Shown piece by piece: positions 8,004 through 16,162 of a DNA stretch of 41,721 nucleotides. Location: positions 337,475 to 379,195 of the forward strand of contig NZ_JANIOC010000001.1 in NCBI RefSeq assembly GCF_024733565.1, written 5' to 3'. Made by a program: the position numbers and the translations under genes. Within the stretch, counting starts at the first letter, position 1. Each line of letters starts with the position of its first letter. Source of the DNA: Rossellomorea sp. SC111. GTDB lineage: Bacteria > Bacillota > Bacilli > Bacillales > Bacillaceae_B. Under the pieces are notes generated by a model. The model had not been told where the DNA came from. It ran no database searches and worked only from the letters and a program-made list of their open reading frames with translations.

Positions 8004-8029
8004 GACGAATGAAACTATTAAAAGTTTCA
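8004..8029 (-). promoter_or_regulatory. SigM/SigX-type ECF promoter of yqgS
   Basis: Minus strand TGAAAC (8029-8024), 16-base spacer, CGTC (8007-8004): the -10 CGTC is that favoured by SigM and SigX. A second TGAAAC on the other strand (8010-8015) makes the site an inverted repeat. In B. subtilis another LtaS paralogue (LtaSA/YfnI) is SigM-controlled, so the logic is familiar. Confidence 0.68.
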
Positions 8030-8093
8030 AAAATATAGGATTAATTAAAAATGGTTCATTTGTCATTAGGTGTTTCAGACTACTATTCATGTA

Positions 8094-8131
8094 CAAAAAG
8101 AGAACCTTCCATAAAGGAAAGTTCTCTTTCG
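8094..8131 (-). terminator. Terminator of glcK
   Basis: AAAGAGAAC-C-TTCC pairs with GGAA-A-GTTCTCTTT (one mismatch) followed by TTTTT on the minus strand, 20 bases after the glcK stop. Confidence 0.85.
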
Positions 8132-8151
8132 AATGTTACTTTAAGGTCAAA

Positions 8152-9120
8152 TCAGATTTTGTTCTTAACCAGCCAGGCTGCGCCGATTACACCGGCATCA
8201 TTTCCGAGCGTGGCAATACTTAAGTGTGTTGAGCTACGGACAGTCGGGAATGAAAACTGTTCAAAAAATTTAACGACCGGCTTTAATAATATGTCGCCTG
8301 CTTTGGAGACTCCACCACCAATCACGATCTTTTCAGGGTTCAGTCCATTCCCGAGATTCGCTAGTGATAACCCGAGGTAGAAAGCTAATTGATCAATGAC
8401 TGCCAGGGCAAGTCCATCCTGGTTCCTTGCCGCATCAAAGATATCCTTTGCGCTGATTGAGCCGTGGGAATCCCTCATGGCCCGAAGCGTTGATTCTTCC
8501 CCTGTGGCATCGAGTTTTTCGTTGGCGAGGCGAACGACACCGGTCGCTGAGGCAACGGTCTCAAGACATCCAGTCTTACCGCAATTACATTGATATCCGC
8601 CTTCCGGTACGACTGTTATATGGCCGATTTCACCGCCTGCCCCTTTCACACCGTGAACGATATCGCCGTTTGTAATCACACCGCCACCGACGCCCGTTCC
8701 TAATGTCACACATACTATATCCTTCGCCCCGTCTCCTGCACCCTTCCACATCTCACCCAGTGCCGCACAGTTTGCGTCGTTGTCAATGACTGCATGCAAT
8801 CCTGTCTCGACTTCGAGCAAATCTTTTAAAGGCGTATTATTCTCCCAGCCTAAATTGACCGCTTCGTAAATGATCCCTTTAGCCGTATCGACGGGTCCAG
8901 GTGCACCCATACCGATCCCAACCAGTTTATCCTTGCTCTGATCCAATTCTTCAAGCTTTTGATCTATCGCTTTCGCAATATTCACTATGATATTTTTACC
9001 GTTTTCCGATTTATCAGTGGGGATTTCCCATTTATGTAAAAGCTCACCGTATTTACTCAAGAACGCAATCTTTGTTGTCGTTCCACCTAAATCGACTCCA
9101 ACTAACCATTTTTCTGCCAT
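8152..9120 (-). CDS. glcK: ROK-family glucokinase
   Basis: 322 aa. The N-terminal phosphate-binding loop VDLGGTTTK and the ROK zinc motif [10 protein letters not shown] are present, with GEIGH nearby and the ATP-site segment [10 protein letters not shown] toward the C-terminus. It phosphorylates glucose to glucose-6-phosphate with ATP in the cytoplasm. A GTG at 9127-9129 would overlap the yqgQ stop (GTGA), but it has only 3 bases after its nearest purine-rich element. The ATG at 9118-9120 has AGGTGAT spaced properly before it and aligns with B. subtilis GlcK, so it is preferred. It is cotranscribed with yqgQ. Confidence 0.93.
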   Translation of the reverse strand: MAEKWLVGVDLGGTTTKIAFLSKYGELLHKWEIPTDKSENGKNIIVNIAKAIDQKLEELDQSKDKLVGIGMGAPGPVDTAKGIIYEAVNLGWENNTPLKDLLEVETGLHAVIDNDANCAALGEMWKGAGDGAKDIVCVTLGTGVGGGVITNGDIVHGVKGAGGEIGHITVVPEGGYQCNCGKTGCLETVASATGVVRLANEKLDATGEESTLRAMRDSHGSISAKDIFDAARNQDGLALAVIDQLAFYLGLSLANLGNGLNPEKIVIGGGVSKAGDILLKPVVKFFEQFSFPTVRSSTHLSIATLGNDAGVIGAAWLVKNKI

Positions 9121-9125
9121 TTTTA

Positions 9126-9332
9126 TCACCTGTCCTGTTTTTCTTTTTCAATTTCTATTTCATGACGCAACAAAAATAAAGCGGTCTGAAAATCCCGTGT
9201 ATCGATCAATTGGGATTGATAGAGTTCCTTTAATTCGCCTTCCATCAGTTGCAGGTCGGAAAGACGATGCCCAACATATATAATCGTTCCATAACTTTTG
9301 AGTAGTTGTTGGATATCATAAATCGTTTTCAT
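9126..9332 (-). CDS. yqgQ: YqgQ family small protein (DUF910)
   Basis: 68-aa cytosolic, predicted helical protein ([14 protein letters not shown]...) of the DUF910/YqgQ family, whose members are structurally known but functionally undefined, with suggested nucleic-acid binding. The frame is open to 9410, but the sequence upstream of the ATG at 9330-9332 does not resemble the family and a Shine-Dalgarno-like AGGTG precedes that ATG. It lies directly upstream of glcK, with 5 bases between stop and start, under a SigA-type promoter at 9364-9392. Conservation of the pair suggests a link to glucose phosphorylation, but this is unproven. Confidence 0.82.
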   Translation of the reverse strand: MKTIYDIQQLLKSYGTIIYVGHRLSDLQLMEGELKELYQSQLIDTRDFQTALFLLRHEIEIEKEKQDR

Positions 9333-9363
9333 GCATACACCTGCTTTCTCTTCTTCCCTATAA

Positions 9364-9392
9364 AGTATAAGTGAAAACCGCTTTCTTCTCAA
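9364..9392 (-). promoter_or_regulatory. SigA promoter of yqgQ-glcK
   Basis: Minus strand TTGAGA (9392-9387), 17-base spacer, TATACT (9369-9364). Each hexamer matches the consensus at five of six positions. Confidence 0.75.
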
Positions 9393-9420
9393 TCCTAAAC
9401 AAATCAGCACGAACCCAAAA

Positions 9421-9465
9421 CAAAAAGAGATTACCTTAATGGAATTTCCAGTAAGAAAATCTCTT
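9421..9465 (-). terminator. Terminator of the GerA-like gene
   Basis: Minus strand AGAGATT-TTC-TTA and TAA-GGT-AATCTCT form a long imperfect stem followed by TTTTTGTTTT. Confidence 0.75.
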
Positions 9466-9476
9466 ATCTATCGATC

Positions 9477-10937
9477 CTAACGATCAGGGTCTTTCGGGTG
9501 CAAAAATCGTGGCCTTCTGTTTTTAAGCGGCATCGGAGAACGCAGAAATACGTCCCTGAATGCCCTGAAGTTGAATGGTATGAATGGCCACATATATGGA
9601 ATATCAAAGGAATTCATTCTCGACAGCAAGATGATCCACAAGAATACACCGACTACAAAACCATACACTCCAAATAACGCCGTACATACCAATAAGAAGA
9701 TCCTTACAAGACGATTGGCCAGACTCATTTCATAACTCGGTGTAGAGAAGGTACCGATTGCGGCTATCGCCAGATAAAGGATTACTTCATTAATTAATAG
9801 ACCGACTTCCACCGCTACCTGCCCGATCATCAGTGCAGCAACAAGACCCAGAGCGGTTGCCAGAGAAGACGGCGTGTGAATGGCTGCCATCCTTAAAATA
9901 TCTATCCCGATTTCTATGATTAAAAATTGAAGGAACAACGGAACTTCCCCTACATCATTCGGTCCCACAAACTGAATGGCTTCCGGCAGGAGTTCGGGGT
10001 GAATCGCAAATAAATAATATAGCGGCAGTAAAAAGATTGAAGACCATACGGCAATGAACCTTACGAATCGAAGATAAGCTCCTACAGAAGGTTTATTTCT
10101 ATACTCCTCGGCATGCTGAAGATGATGCCAAAAAGTCGTCGGGGTGATCATGACACTCGGAGAGCCATCTACCATGATGAGAACATGCCCCTCGTAAAGA
10201 TGTGCTGCCGCTGTATCTGGCCGTTCTGTGTACCTCACCAAAGGAAAGGGATTCCAATGACGCCCGGCAATGAACTCCTCTAGCGTCTTCTCACCCATTG
10301 CAAGTCCGTCGGTATCGATCTTTGAAAGCGCATCCTTGATTTTATGCACCAGGTTCGGATCGGCGATATCTTCTATATAACTGACCACGATATCGGTCTT
10401 GGATCTTCTCCCTATTTGCATATATTCCATGCGAAGAGAGGGATCGCGAACCCTCCTTCTCGTCAATGCGGTATTGAATACAATCGTCTCTACATACCCG
10501 TCTCTTGAACCCCTTACTACCCTCTCGATGTCCGGCTCCTGTGGCCCCCTGACCGGATAGGTCCTTGCATCGATCATAATGACTTTATCGATCCCATCCA
10601 CCACGAGGGCTGTCGGACCTGCCAATACTAAATCGATCACCTGATTCAAGTCATCTACTTGTTCAATCTCTATATAAGGAATATAAGTCTTTAAAAGCTT
10701 TTCTAAAGTATCCTCTTCCAATTGTTCAGGACTGAGTCCAGATAAAAGCTTCATCAGATAATGCATAATATCATCTTTAACGAAGCCATCCACTAAAAAC
10801 ATGGCCATTTTTCTTTCTGCATACTCCAGATCCAATTGAATGACATCAAAGCTCTTGTCCACTGCTAAGGTATCCCTTAAATAATTGGTGTTTTCTTCAA
10901 TCTGAGTAGAGACAGGCTTTTTCTTTTCATTCGACAT
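9477..10937 (-). CDS. GerA/SpoVAF-type spore germination protein
   Basis: 486 aa. A soluble N-terminal domain (about 1-270, including VVRGSRDGYVETIVFNTAL and RYTERPDTAAAHL) is followed by a membrane domain with four to six helices (about 285-450). This is the GerA-family A-subunit architecture, and the HLQHAEEYR, IGIDILRMAAIHTPS and PSYEMSLANR segments look closest to SpoVAF. Such proteins sit in the spore inner membrane and take part in germination. No B or C germinant-receptor subunit and no spoVA genes are nearby, so it stands alone and is an insertion relative to B. subtilis. The promoter was not identified; no convincing SigG pair was found. Confidence 0.85.
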   Translation of the reverse strand: MSNEKKKPVSTQIEENTNYLRDTLAVDKSFDVIQLDLEYAERKMAMFLVDGFVKDDIMHYLMKLLSGLSPEQLEEDTLEKLLKTYIPYIEIEQVDDLNQVIDLVLAGPTALVVDGIDKVIMIDARTYPVRGPQEPDIERVVRGSRDGYVETIVFNTALTRRRVRDPSLRMEYMQIGRRSKTDIVVSYIEDIADPNLVHKIKDALSKIDTDGLAMGEKTLEEFIAGRHWNPFPLVRYTERPDTAAAHLYEGHVLIMVDGSPSVMITPTTFWHHLQHAEEYRNKPSVGAYLRFVRFIAVWSSIFLLPLYYLFAIHPELLPEAIQFVGPNDVGEVPLFLQFLIIEIGIDILRMAAIHTPSSLATALGLVAALMIGQVAVEVGLLINEVILYLAIAAIGTFSTPSYEMSLANRLVRIFLLVCTALFGVYGFVVGVFLWIILLSRMNSFDIPYMWPFIPFNFRAFRDVFLRSPMPLKNRRPRFLHPKDPDR

Positions 10938-11016
10938 TAGCCTTCACTCCCAATACCTTTACATGAATTTCCATCTTTACCATCCTAGACAAAGAAGCCA
11001 GAAATCATACATCCTA

Positions 11017-11045
11017 TCATATTCAATTCCATCGATTCATACTAT
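11017..11045 (+). promoter_or_regulatory. SigE-type (mother-cell) promoter
   Basis: TCATATT (11017-11023) fits the SigE -35 kmATATT fully. A 14-base spacer follows, then CATACTAT (11038-11045), seven of eight against CATACAnT. It lies about 33 bases before the start of the downstream gene. Confidence 0.65.
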
Positions 11046-11078
11046 GTAGAAAATGGACAAACCACTGGAGTGAACAAA

Positions 11079-11954
11079 ATGAAGGATAGGCTGAAAGAAG
11101 CAATGCCATTTCTGGTGCTCATGTGCGTAGTGGCTATTGGCATTCAATTTATTTACAAGCCGCAGACCCGTGAGAGCATTATTTTCTTTCCCATTAATGA
11201 AAACGTCTCTTATGAATCGGCCACTACGCTTCTGATGCTCCAACCTGAAAAGAAAAATGATCATTATGAGGTGCATTGGAGGGTATCTTCAAAGCTTGAT
11301 ACTCCCGCTTATTTACGTCAGGATGTCGGTTTTCTATATATGAACGGGAGATTGAAAGGGCTGATGAATGAATGGGAACAAGATACAGATCAGATTGTAG
11401 AGGAATCGACCATAAAGGGGAAAGAGAGCAGTATTCTCCAAGCAGTAACTTTTCATTATTCTGAAATACATGAATCAGACACAGAGTTCACCAGTGCCCA
11501 GAAAATGTCCGAAGATACGCTGTATGTGATCGATTCCAATTTCAGCCCATTAAATGCCTTCAGGCAACCGGGGAGCGACACGGAAAAAGAATGGAAAAAC
11601 ATATTGGACAAAGTGACATCCCAACAACTCGATTATTTATGGGAAAAGGCCATCTCCTCCATGGGCATCACGGTCGATGAATACACCCCCATCCCGCTGA
11701 CCAGCCTCCCGAGGTTTGATGGCCGTCCCTTGGAAGGCTACACCAGACAGGAATGGGACCGCCTGATCGGTAATCTGTGGGAAGGACTATATAAAAACTA
11801 TTATTTAGGGATTAAAAAAGAGGACGGCTCTGTGGTGGAATCCATCGACAGTGCCATTCCTCTACTATTAGTAAAAAAAGATAAAAAGGAAGTCCTTGTG
11901 CTGCTCGTTGATCAATACGGGGACGCGTCCTTACTCAGACAGTTGATATCTTAA
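11079..11954 (+). CDS. Unknown membrane-anchored protein, putative sporulation gene
   Basis: 291 aa; I do not recognise the family. One N-terminal hydrophobic helix (about residues 7-26, PFLVLMCVVAIGIQFIY) is followed by a soluble, probably extracytoplasmic domain with few cysteines, acidic and tryptophan-containing segments (EWKNILDK, LWEGLYKNYYLGIKKEDGS). The protein thus has a signal-anchor layout. GGAG at 11067-11070 lies 8 bases before the ATG at 11079; a GTG at 11070 overlaps the Shine-Dalgarno and is rejected. The SigE-like promoter directly upstream and the neighbouring germination gene suggest a mother-cell sporulation role (inference). Its stop overlaps the stop of the convergent rhomboid gene by four bases. 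Confidence 0.7.
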   Translation: MKDRLKEAMPFLVLMCVVAIGIQFIYKPQTRESIIFFPINENVSYESATTLLMLQPEKKNDHYEVHWRVSSKLDTPAYLRQDVGFLYMNGRLKGLMNEWEQDTDQIVEESTIKGKESSILQAVTFHYSEIHESDTEFTSAQKMSEDTLYVIDSNFSPLNAFRQPGSDTEKEWKNILDKVTSQQLDYLWEKAISSMGITVDEYTPIPLTSLPRFDGRPLEGYTRQEWDRLIGNLWEGLYKNYYLGIKKEDGSVVESIDSAIPLLLVKKDKKEVLVLLVDQYGDASLLRQLIS

Positions 11955-13483
11955 TCGCTCCCTTGCAACTCTTTATAAAGTTTCTCATAATTTTCATCCT
12001 GCCTATTTAGTTCATAGGCTTTTTTTGCATGGATGAGAGCTTCTTCCCTTTCCCCGGTATCGATCAGAATCAACGCAAGATTGTAATGGGCTTCATGAAA
12101 TCGATCATCTTCCTTTATTGCCGCCGTCAAATGCTTCTTCGCCGGTTCTAATTTATTCTGCTTAATTTCAGCATATGAAAGGTAGAAATAGGTTTGTGCA
12201 TTCGGAGCTCCTTCTTCCACCACAGGGGTAAGGATGTGCTCGGCTTCCTCCCACTCCTGATTCGATATTTTTTCCTGGGCGACCCCATTTGCCGTATCGA
12301 CGTTCCAGGAGGTTGAGTCCCCTCCGATTCCATACCACACCAATGTACCAGCGACAAAAATGCTTCCGAGAAGAAACATGAGCTGACGCACCGGCCTGTT
12401 GACATTTGGCAGACTGACGATCCCCGCCGCAAGGAATCCTCCAATTAGACCTCCGATATGGCCAGCGTTGTCAATGCCGGGAAGGCTGAATCCCAGGACC
12501 AGATTCAATAAGATGACCGCAATGATATTGGTGCCCATGGTGCGGAAGAAAACAGTTGGATGTAATACCCCAAAGTACAGGAGAGCACCGAAACAACCAA
12601 AGATCGCCCCACTTGCCCCTGCTGAAAGGTTGGAGGTAAACAGGAAGCTAGCAAGCGTGCCTGCGACTCCCGACAGCATGTAAATGAGAACGAACCGGAT
12701 GCGGCCGAACATTTTCTCCACTGCCATTCCGAGATAATAAAGGGCCAGTGTGTTCATCAAGAGATGCAGTAATCCTATATGCAGGAAGATCGGTGTGACG
12801 AGGCGCCACCACTCCCCTTCTATCATAAGTGGATTATATTTTGCACCGAATTGAATGAGCGTACCCGGGTCCTTACTCCCTCCATTCATTTCAAGAATGA
12901 GGAACATGATCACTTGAACGGCAATAAAGAGATAAGTGAAAAACGGTTTCCCTCTTTCAAATAACTGTCTCTCTTTCTGAATTTGCTTGGAGGAAGACGT
13001 CATGGTCATATTTTTGATCCAATTCACATTGGCTTCCAACACTTCAGGGTGAAGCTCCCATTCCCCATCATTGAAAAGTGGATCGGTTTTAAGCTTTTCC
13101 ACGCTTTCATCACCGTGAAGCAGAATAGGATGGATGGTCGTTTTATGACGGTTCACCGGGTCGAGGAATAGGCCTGGATCCCCATCGACAGGTGGAAAAG
13201 TAGATATGTAGAGATTCTTTATGTGGAGCTGTCTTTTTCTCAGGGTTTTCCTGATTTTTTCTCCGTTCATGGAGGTCACTTCCAAATCTCTTTTTACCCA
13301 GTTACCCCAATCCAGGTCCTTTCGAACGATTCGGACGATGTTCCCTTCTTTCATGCCTGAATTCTCCAACCATATTTCATCCTGGTCGGGGGAAAGGTTC
13401 AGGATCCGATAGTGTTTATATTCCACTAAATAGTGGGCTACTTTCCAAAATAAATAATGATATCGTAAATCCACATCATTCAC
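11951..13483 (-). CDS. gluP: Rhomboid intramembrane serine protease GluP (YqgP)
   Basis: 510 aa. A cytosolic N-terminal domain (about 1-175) leads to a rhomboid domain (about 180-385) and then a TPR-like tail (about 400-505, e.g. AKKHLTAAIKEDDRFHEAHY). The catalytic dyad is S291 in GASGAIFG and H342 in NAGHIGG; HLLMNTLALYYLG carries the conserved helix-2 asparagine. The layout and length match B. subtilis YqgP/GluP, which cleaves transmembrane substrates and has been linked to FtsH-dependent degradation of the magnesium transporter MgtE. The Shine-Dalgarno before this ATG is weak, so the exact start is less certain than the rest. Confidence 0.92.
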   Translation of the reverse strand: MNDVDLRYHYLFWKVAHYLVEYKHYRILNLSPDQDEIWLENSGMKEGNIVRIVRKDLDWGNWVKRDLEVTSMNGEKIRKTLRKRQLHIKNLYISTFPPVDGDPGLFLDPVNRHKTTIHPILLHGDESVEKLKTDPLFNDGEWELHPEVLEANVNWIKNMTMTSSSKQIQKERQLFERGKPFFTYLFIAVQVIMFLILEMNGGSKDPGTLIQFGAKYNPLMIEGEWWRLVTPIFLHIGLLHLLMNTLALYYLGMAVEKMFGRIRFVLIYMLSGVAGTLASFLFTSNLSAGASGAIFGCFGALLYFGVLHPTVFFRTMGTNIIAVILLNLVLGFSLPGIDNAGHIGGLIGGFLAAGIVSLPNVNRPVRQLMFLLGSIFVAGTLVWYGIGGDSTSWNVDTANGVAQEKISNQEWEEAEHILTPVVEEGAPNAQTYFYLSYAEIKQNKLEPAKKHLTAAIKEDDRFHEAHYNLALILIDTGEREEALIHAKKAYELNRQDENYEKLYKELQGSD

Positions 13484-13574
13484 TACTTTCTTTTTAACTC
13501 TTTTAACCTACCGAAATCATATAAAAAATATCGTGCCTCCCCCTACTATACCGAACCTGTTTTTAATGTGTAAA

Positions 13575-13621
13575 CAAAAAAGGCTGCAGGATGGGGTATG
13601 GCCCTCCTGCAGCCTTTTTTT
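13575..13621 (-). terminator. Terminator downstream of yqgO
   Basis: AAAAAAGGCTGCAGGA pairs with TCCTGCAGCCTTTTTT around a 13-base loop, with T runs in both directions. It separates yqgO from gluP. Confidence 0.9.
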
Positions 13622-13623
13622 GG

Positions 13624-13803
13624 TCAAGGGCGGAATGCGCCTTGAATGAACTTCGAGCGGATACCAGGTATACCCATGGCCGCTCTTACGGCAAATTTGC
13701 GAAGTAGAAAATTCCCTAATAACAAGTTTAATAAACGATATCGATTCGGAACCAGAAAGAGAACCAAACCGCCGAGCACTAACCATTTTGTCCATCCGTT
13801 CAT
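13624..13803 (-). CDS. yqgO: Small membrane-associated protein YqgO
   Basis: 59-aa basic protein with one hydrophobic helix (about residues 4-18, TKWLVLGGLVLFLVP) followed by a positively charged, partly amphipathic tail (VPNRYRLLN, KFAVRAAMGIPGIR). Position and sequence character match B. subtilis YqgO, of unknown function. Two consecutive ATG codons occur. GGAGG is 4 bases from the first (13806) and 7 from the second (13803), so the second is preferred. The terminator starts immediately after the stop. Confidence 0.7.
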   Translation of the reverse strand: MNGWTKWLVLGGLVLFLVPNRYRLLNLLLGNFLLRKFAVRAAMGIPGIRSKFIQGAFRP

Positions 13804-13887
13804 CATGATCCCTCCTGCTTATAGTTTGGATCATAACCGATTAGCTTATCCCATAAATTTATCTAAACCTGGTATTTTTTTTACCTT

Positions 13888-14670
13888 CTACCAATAGAGG
13901 AGAAGAAGGATCACTCCTGACATTAAGCTTGAAAGTGCATTGACAAGTTCATTATTCATCCAGTAGCCCTTCGTTCTTTTGGTTTGCTGTCCGCAGTGGA
14001 CAGTGGATTCCGTCTGTATCCCGCACACTCGGCACCTGTAATCCAATTGTACATATGCACCAAGCAATGTATCCAGGAGATTTCCAAGAAACCCGGAAAG
14101 TGTGATTACTATAAAGAGCGTGATATCCATACCATCCAGCAAGATCAGGGCAGCCAGTGCGATAAAGGATGCACCCAGGACCGCCGCTAGTGTACCCACG
14201 GGAGATACGGCGCCCGATGTACCTTTTGGAACTCTCCGGAACGACCTTACGGAAAACGGATGTTTCTGACTCAAAGGACCAATTTCAGAAGCCCAGGTAT
14301 CCGAATTTGCCCCAGCAACCGATGCAACAAAAGCAAATGTCCATACGTCTTCACCCGTCAAACTGAACAACAGGGCGAATAGCGCTGCAGGTCCTCCGTT
14401 TGCCAATACTTGCTGCCAATCTCGTGTGGACGTCTTAGCGAGCCGGTCCAGGGTCCCGATCTTGTCCGTCTTAAACAGATGAGACCATATACTGGACGAA
14501 AGGAAGAATGCCCCCAATACAAACAAGCCCCGGAAACCAAATGCGATCCCGATGAAAAGGCCGACCAACACCGCCATCCAAGCCCCTGATATACTTAAAT
14601 TCTTTGTCCTCCATCCTCCTATCGCGATGCCAAGGATAAAGAGAAGAAGCGGGAATAACTCAGTCTTCAC
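13888..14670 (-). CDS. DUF92/TMEM19-family integral membrane protein
   Basis: 260 aa with about six to seven membrane helices. The conserved DUF92 segments are visible: VLANGGPAALFAL, the acidic SVAGANSDTWASEIG, and GAVSPVGTLAA. A cysteine pair, YRCRVCG, with a further CGQQ, lies in a loop near the C-terminus. The family includes plant VTE6, which phosphorylates phytyl phosphate, so an isoprenoid-phosphate kinase activity is possible but unproven. It starts at a GTG inside the end of yqgN (11-bp overlap) without a good Shine-Dalgarno of its own, which indicates translational coupling. Confidence 0.8.
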   Translation of the reverse strand: MKTELFPLLLFILGIAIGGWRTKNLSISGAWMAVLVGLFIGIAFGFRGLFVLGAFFLSSSIWSHLFKTDKIGTLDRLAKTSTRDWQQVLANGGPAALFALLFSLTGEDVWTFAFVASVAGANSDTWASEIGPLSQKHPFSVRSFRRVPKGTSGAVSPVGTLAAVLGASFIALAALILLDGMDITLFIVITLSGFLGNLLDTLLGAYVQLDYRCRVCGIQTESTVHCGQQTKRTKGYWMNNELVNALSSLMSGVILLLLYW

Positions 14671-15226
14671 AATCGATCCGTCTCATTTCCGTCAGTATGG
14701 TTGACACCTGCATATCGAAGGGTTCAATGGGCAATGATTCGACCATTTGCTCTTCTAAGGCAAGGGACATTGCAGTTCCTGAAAAGCCTGAAAGCAGCCG
14801 GTCATAATATCCCCCACCAAATCCAAGACGGTAACCGGCGGTTGTATAAGATAACCCTGGTACGATCATCAATTCAATGGATTCATTATGTACAGCAACG
14901 GACTTCGCAGGGTCCGGTTCATATAAATTAAAATAAGATTGTTCCAACTGATGAAAATCATCCAGTTTATAAAAAATCATCTGGCGGGTCTCCGGGAGAC
15001 ACTTTGGCACGACCATCGCCTTTCCTTCTTCCCAACCCCTCTTAATGATATTCCAAGTATCGAGTTCCGGAGGCTTTGAAACGGTGATCGAGACCGTGCT
15101 GCTTCGCTTCCATTCAGGAGACCCAAAGAGGCGTTGTTCTATATCGAAACATTTTTGTTGAAATGCAATATGACCAATGGATTTTAATACTTCCAGCTGA
15201 GATTTCCGCTTTTCCTTTTTAGACAT
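14660..15226 (-). CDS. yqgN: 5-formyltetrahydrofolate cyclo-ligase
   Basis: 188 aa. The signature GYRLGFGGGYYDR (about residues 131-143) forms the ATP and folate site, and a basic N-terminus (KKEKRKSQ) supplies the phosphate-binding lysine and arginine. The enzyme converts 5-formyl-THF to 5,10-methenyl-THF with ATP in the cytoplasm. GGAGG precedes the ATG by 6 bases. It forms an overlapping pair with the downstream DUF92 gene and follows rpmG, as in B. subtilis. Confidence 0.92.
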   Translation of the reverse strand: MSKKEKRKSQLEVLKSIGHIAFQQKCFDIEQRLFGSPEWKRSSTVSITVSKPPELDTWNIIKRGWEEGKAMVVPKCLPETRQMIFYKLDDFHQLEQSYFNLYEPDPAKSVAVHNESIELMIVPGLSYTTAGYRLGFGGGYYDRLLSGFSGTAMSLALEEQMVESLPIEPFDMQVSTILTEMRRIDCED

Positions 15227-15336
15227 ATGATCCCTCCATGCTTACTATCCTGAAATTATTTTAATGGATTTCCCCCAGAAATGCGACAGCCATTACGCCA
15301 CCTACTCCTCAACCTAAATTAGAACCAAATAAAGCA

Positions 15337-15369
15337 TAAAAAAAAGCAGCGGATAAAATCCGGCTGCTT
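15337..15369 (-). terminator. Terminator of rpmG
   Basis: Minus strand AGCAGCCGGAT and ATCCGCTGCT pair closely, followed by eight T. The stem begins at the rpmG stop codon. Confidence 0.9.
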
Positions 15370-15517
15370 ATTTCGTTTCGCGGTGAAGAGTCACACGCTT
15401 TAATTTCGGGCAATATTTTTTTAGCTCTAAACGGTCTGGGTTGTTACGCTTGTTCTTAGTAGTAATATAGTTACGCTCACCAGTTTCTGTGCAAGCCAAA
15501 GTAATGTTTACACGCAT
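15368..15517 (-). CDS. rpmG: 50S ribosomal protein L33
   Basis: 49 aa, [20 protein letters not shown]..., of the RpmGA type and at the rpmGA position. The usual zinc ribbon needs two CxxC pairs. Here only C9 and C36 remain: the second position of the first pair is T12 and the second pair reads CPKL. The protein is therefore probably unable to hold zinc. GGAGGG lies 8 bases before the ATG. No Zur box is visible upstream. Confidence 0.95.
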   Translation of the reverse strand: MRVNITLACTETGERNYITTKNKRNNPDRLELKKYCPKLKRVTLHRETK

Positions 15518-15574
15518 TATAATTTCCCTCCAAACATATACATCTTCTACTATTCATACGACTTTTATATAATA

Positions 15575-16156
15575 TCACTTTTCCCCGGGAAATGCTAGTC
15601 CGTTTTTTATTCTATCACTTAAATTTGCCACCTCTTCTTCCACCCCACCTTCAATGGCATATATTTTCCCCTGTTTCACTTCGAAGGGCTTGAAAGAGAA
15701 ATCCAGCATATACACCATCATATTGAGGCCATTTGTTATGGGATAGTAGTATAAGCTGCCCTTGCTCAAGGATTTCTTCCAAAGTTTGAGCCCCTTCAGA
15801 TTAAGAGGATAGATGGTTTTCTTTACAGATTCTGCACAGGAGACAATATTGGTGATGGCAACCCTTCTTCGGCTGTAATTCCAGAATGTATCCTTCGACA
15901 GGGACAGGACTCCTACTCCATCTTCCTTGCAGGCAAGCCACTCGATGAGAAAAAATACTTTTAACCGGCGGGTTTCTTTTGACAGATTCTCCATTTCGAA
16001 TAAATAAGATTCACCCCACCCCTCAACCTCTTCCTTCACACTTACTTTAATATCCGTAAGGAAAGAACATTTTTCAGAGTGGATGGGTGTATACTCATTT
16101 TGCTTGTTCCAGGCTATTCCTTGAATATGAAACGTTCGATTCGTGTTCTCCCTCAT
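15575..16156 (-). CDS. Unknown protein, last gene of the glycan operon
   Basis: 193 aa, soluble, with no signal peptide or membrane helix; I do not recognise the family. It is rich in aromatic residues and beta-type segments (GESYLFEMENLS, VFFLIEWLACK, GSLYYYPITNGLNMMVYMLDF), suggesting a beta-sandwich fold. It starts 6 bases after the stop of the nucleotidyltransferase gene, with GAGG close by, so it belongs to the same transcript. A role in the same glycan pathway is inferred from position only. It has no counterpart that I recall in the B. subtilis yqgN-pst interval. Confidence 0.7.
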   Translation of the reverse strand: MRENTNRTFHIQGIAWNKQNEYTPIHSEKCSFLTDIKVSVKEEVEGWGESYLFEMENLSKETRRLKVFFLIEWLACKEDGVGVLSLSKDTFWNYSRRRVAITNIVSCAESVKKTIYPLNLKGLKLWKKSLSKGSLYYYPITNGLNMMVYMLDFSFKPFEVKQGKIYAIEGGVEEEVANLSDRIKNGLAFPGEK

Positions 16157-16162
16157 TAGCCT

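Larger units (their letters stand above)
7818..8151. other. Intergenic region glcK / yqgS
   Basis: This gap of 334 bp holds the SigM-like promoter (8004-8029), a leader of about 180 nt for yqgS and the glcK terminator (8094-8131). No further gene was seen. Confidence 0.6.

Noticed and set aside
15518..15574. Zur box upstream of rpmG
   Set aside because: No sequence close to the Bacillus Zur consensus is present, despite the zinc-free look of this L33.
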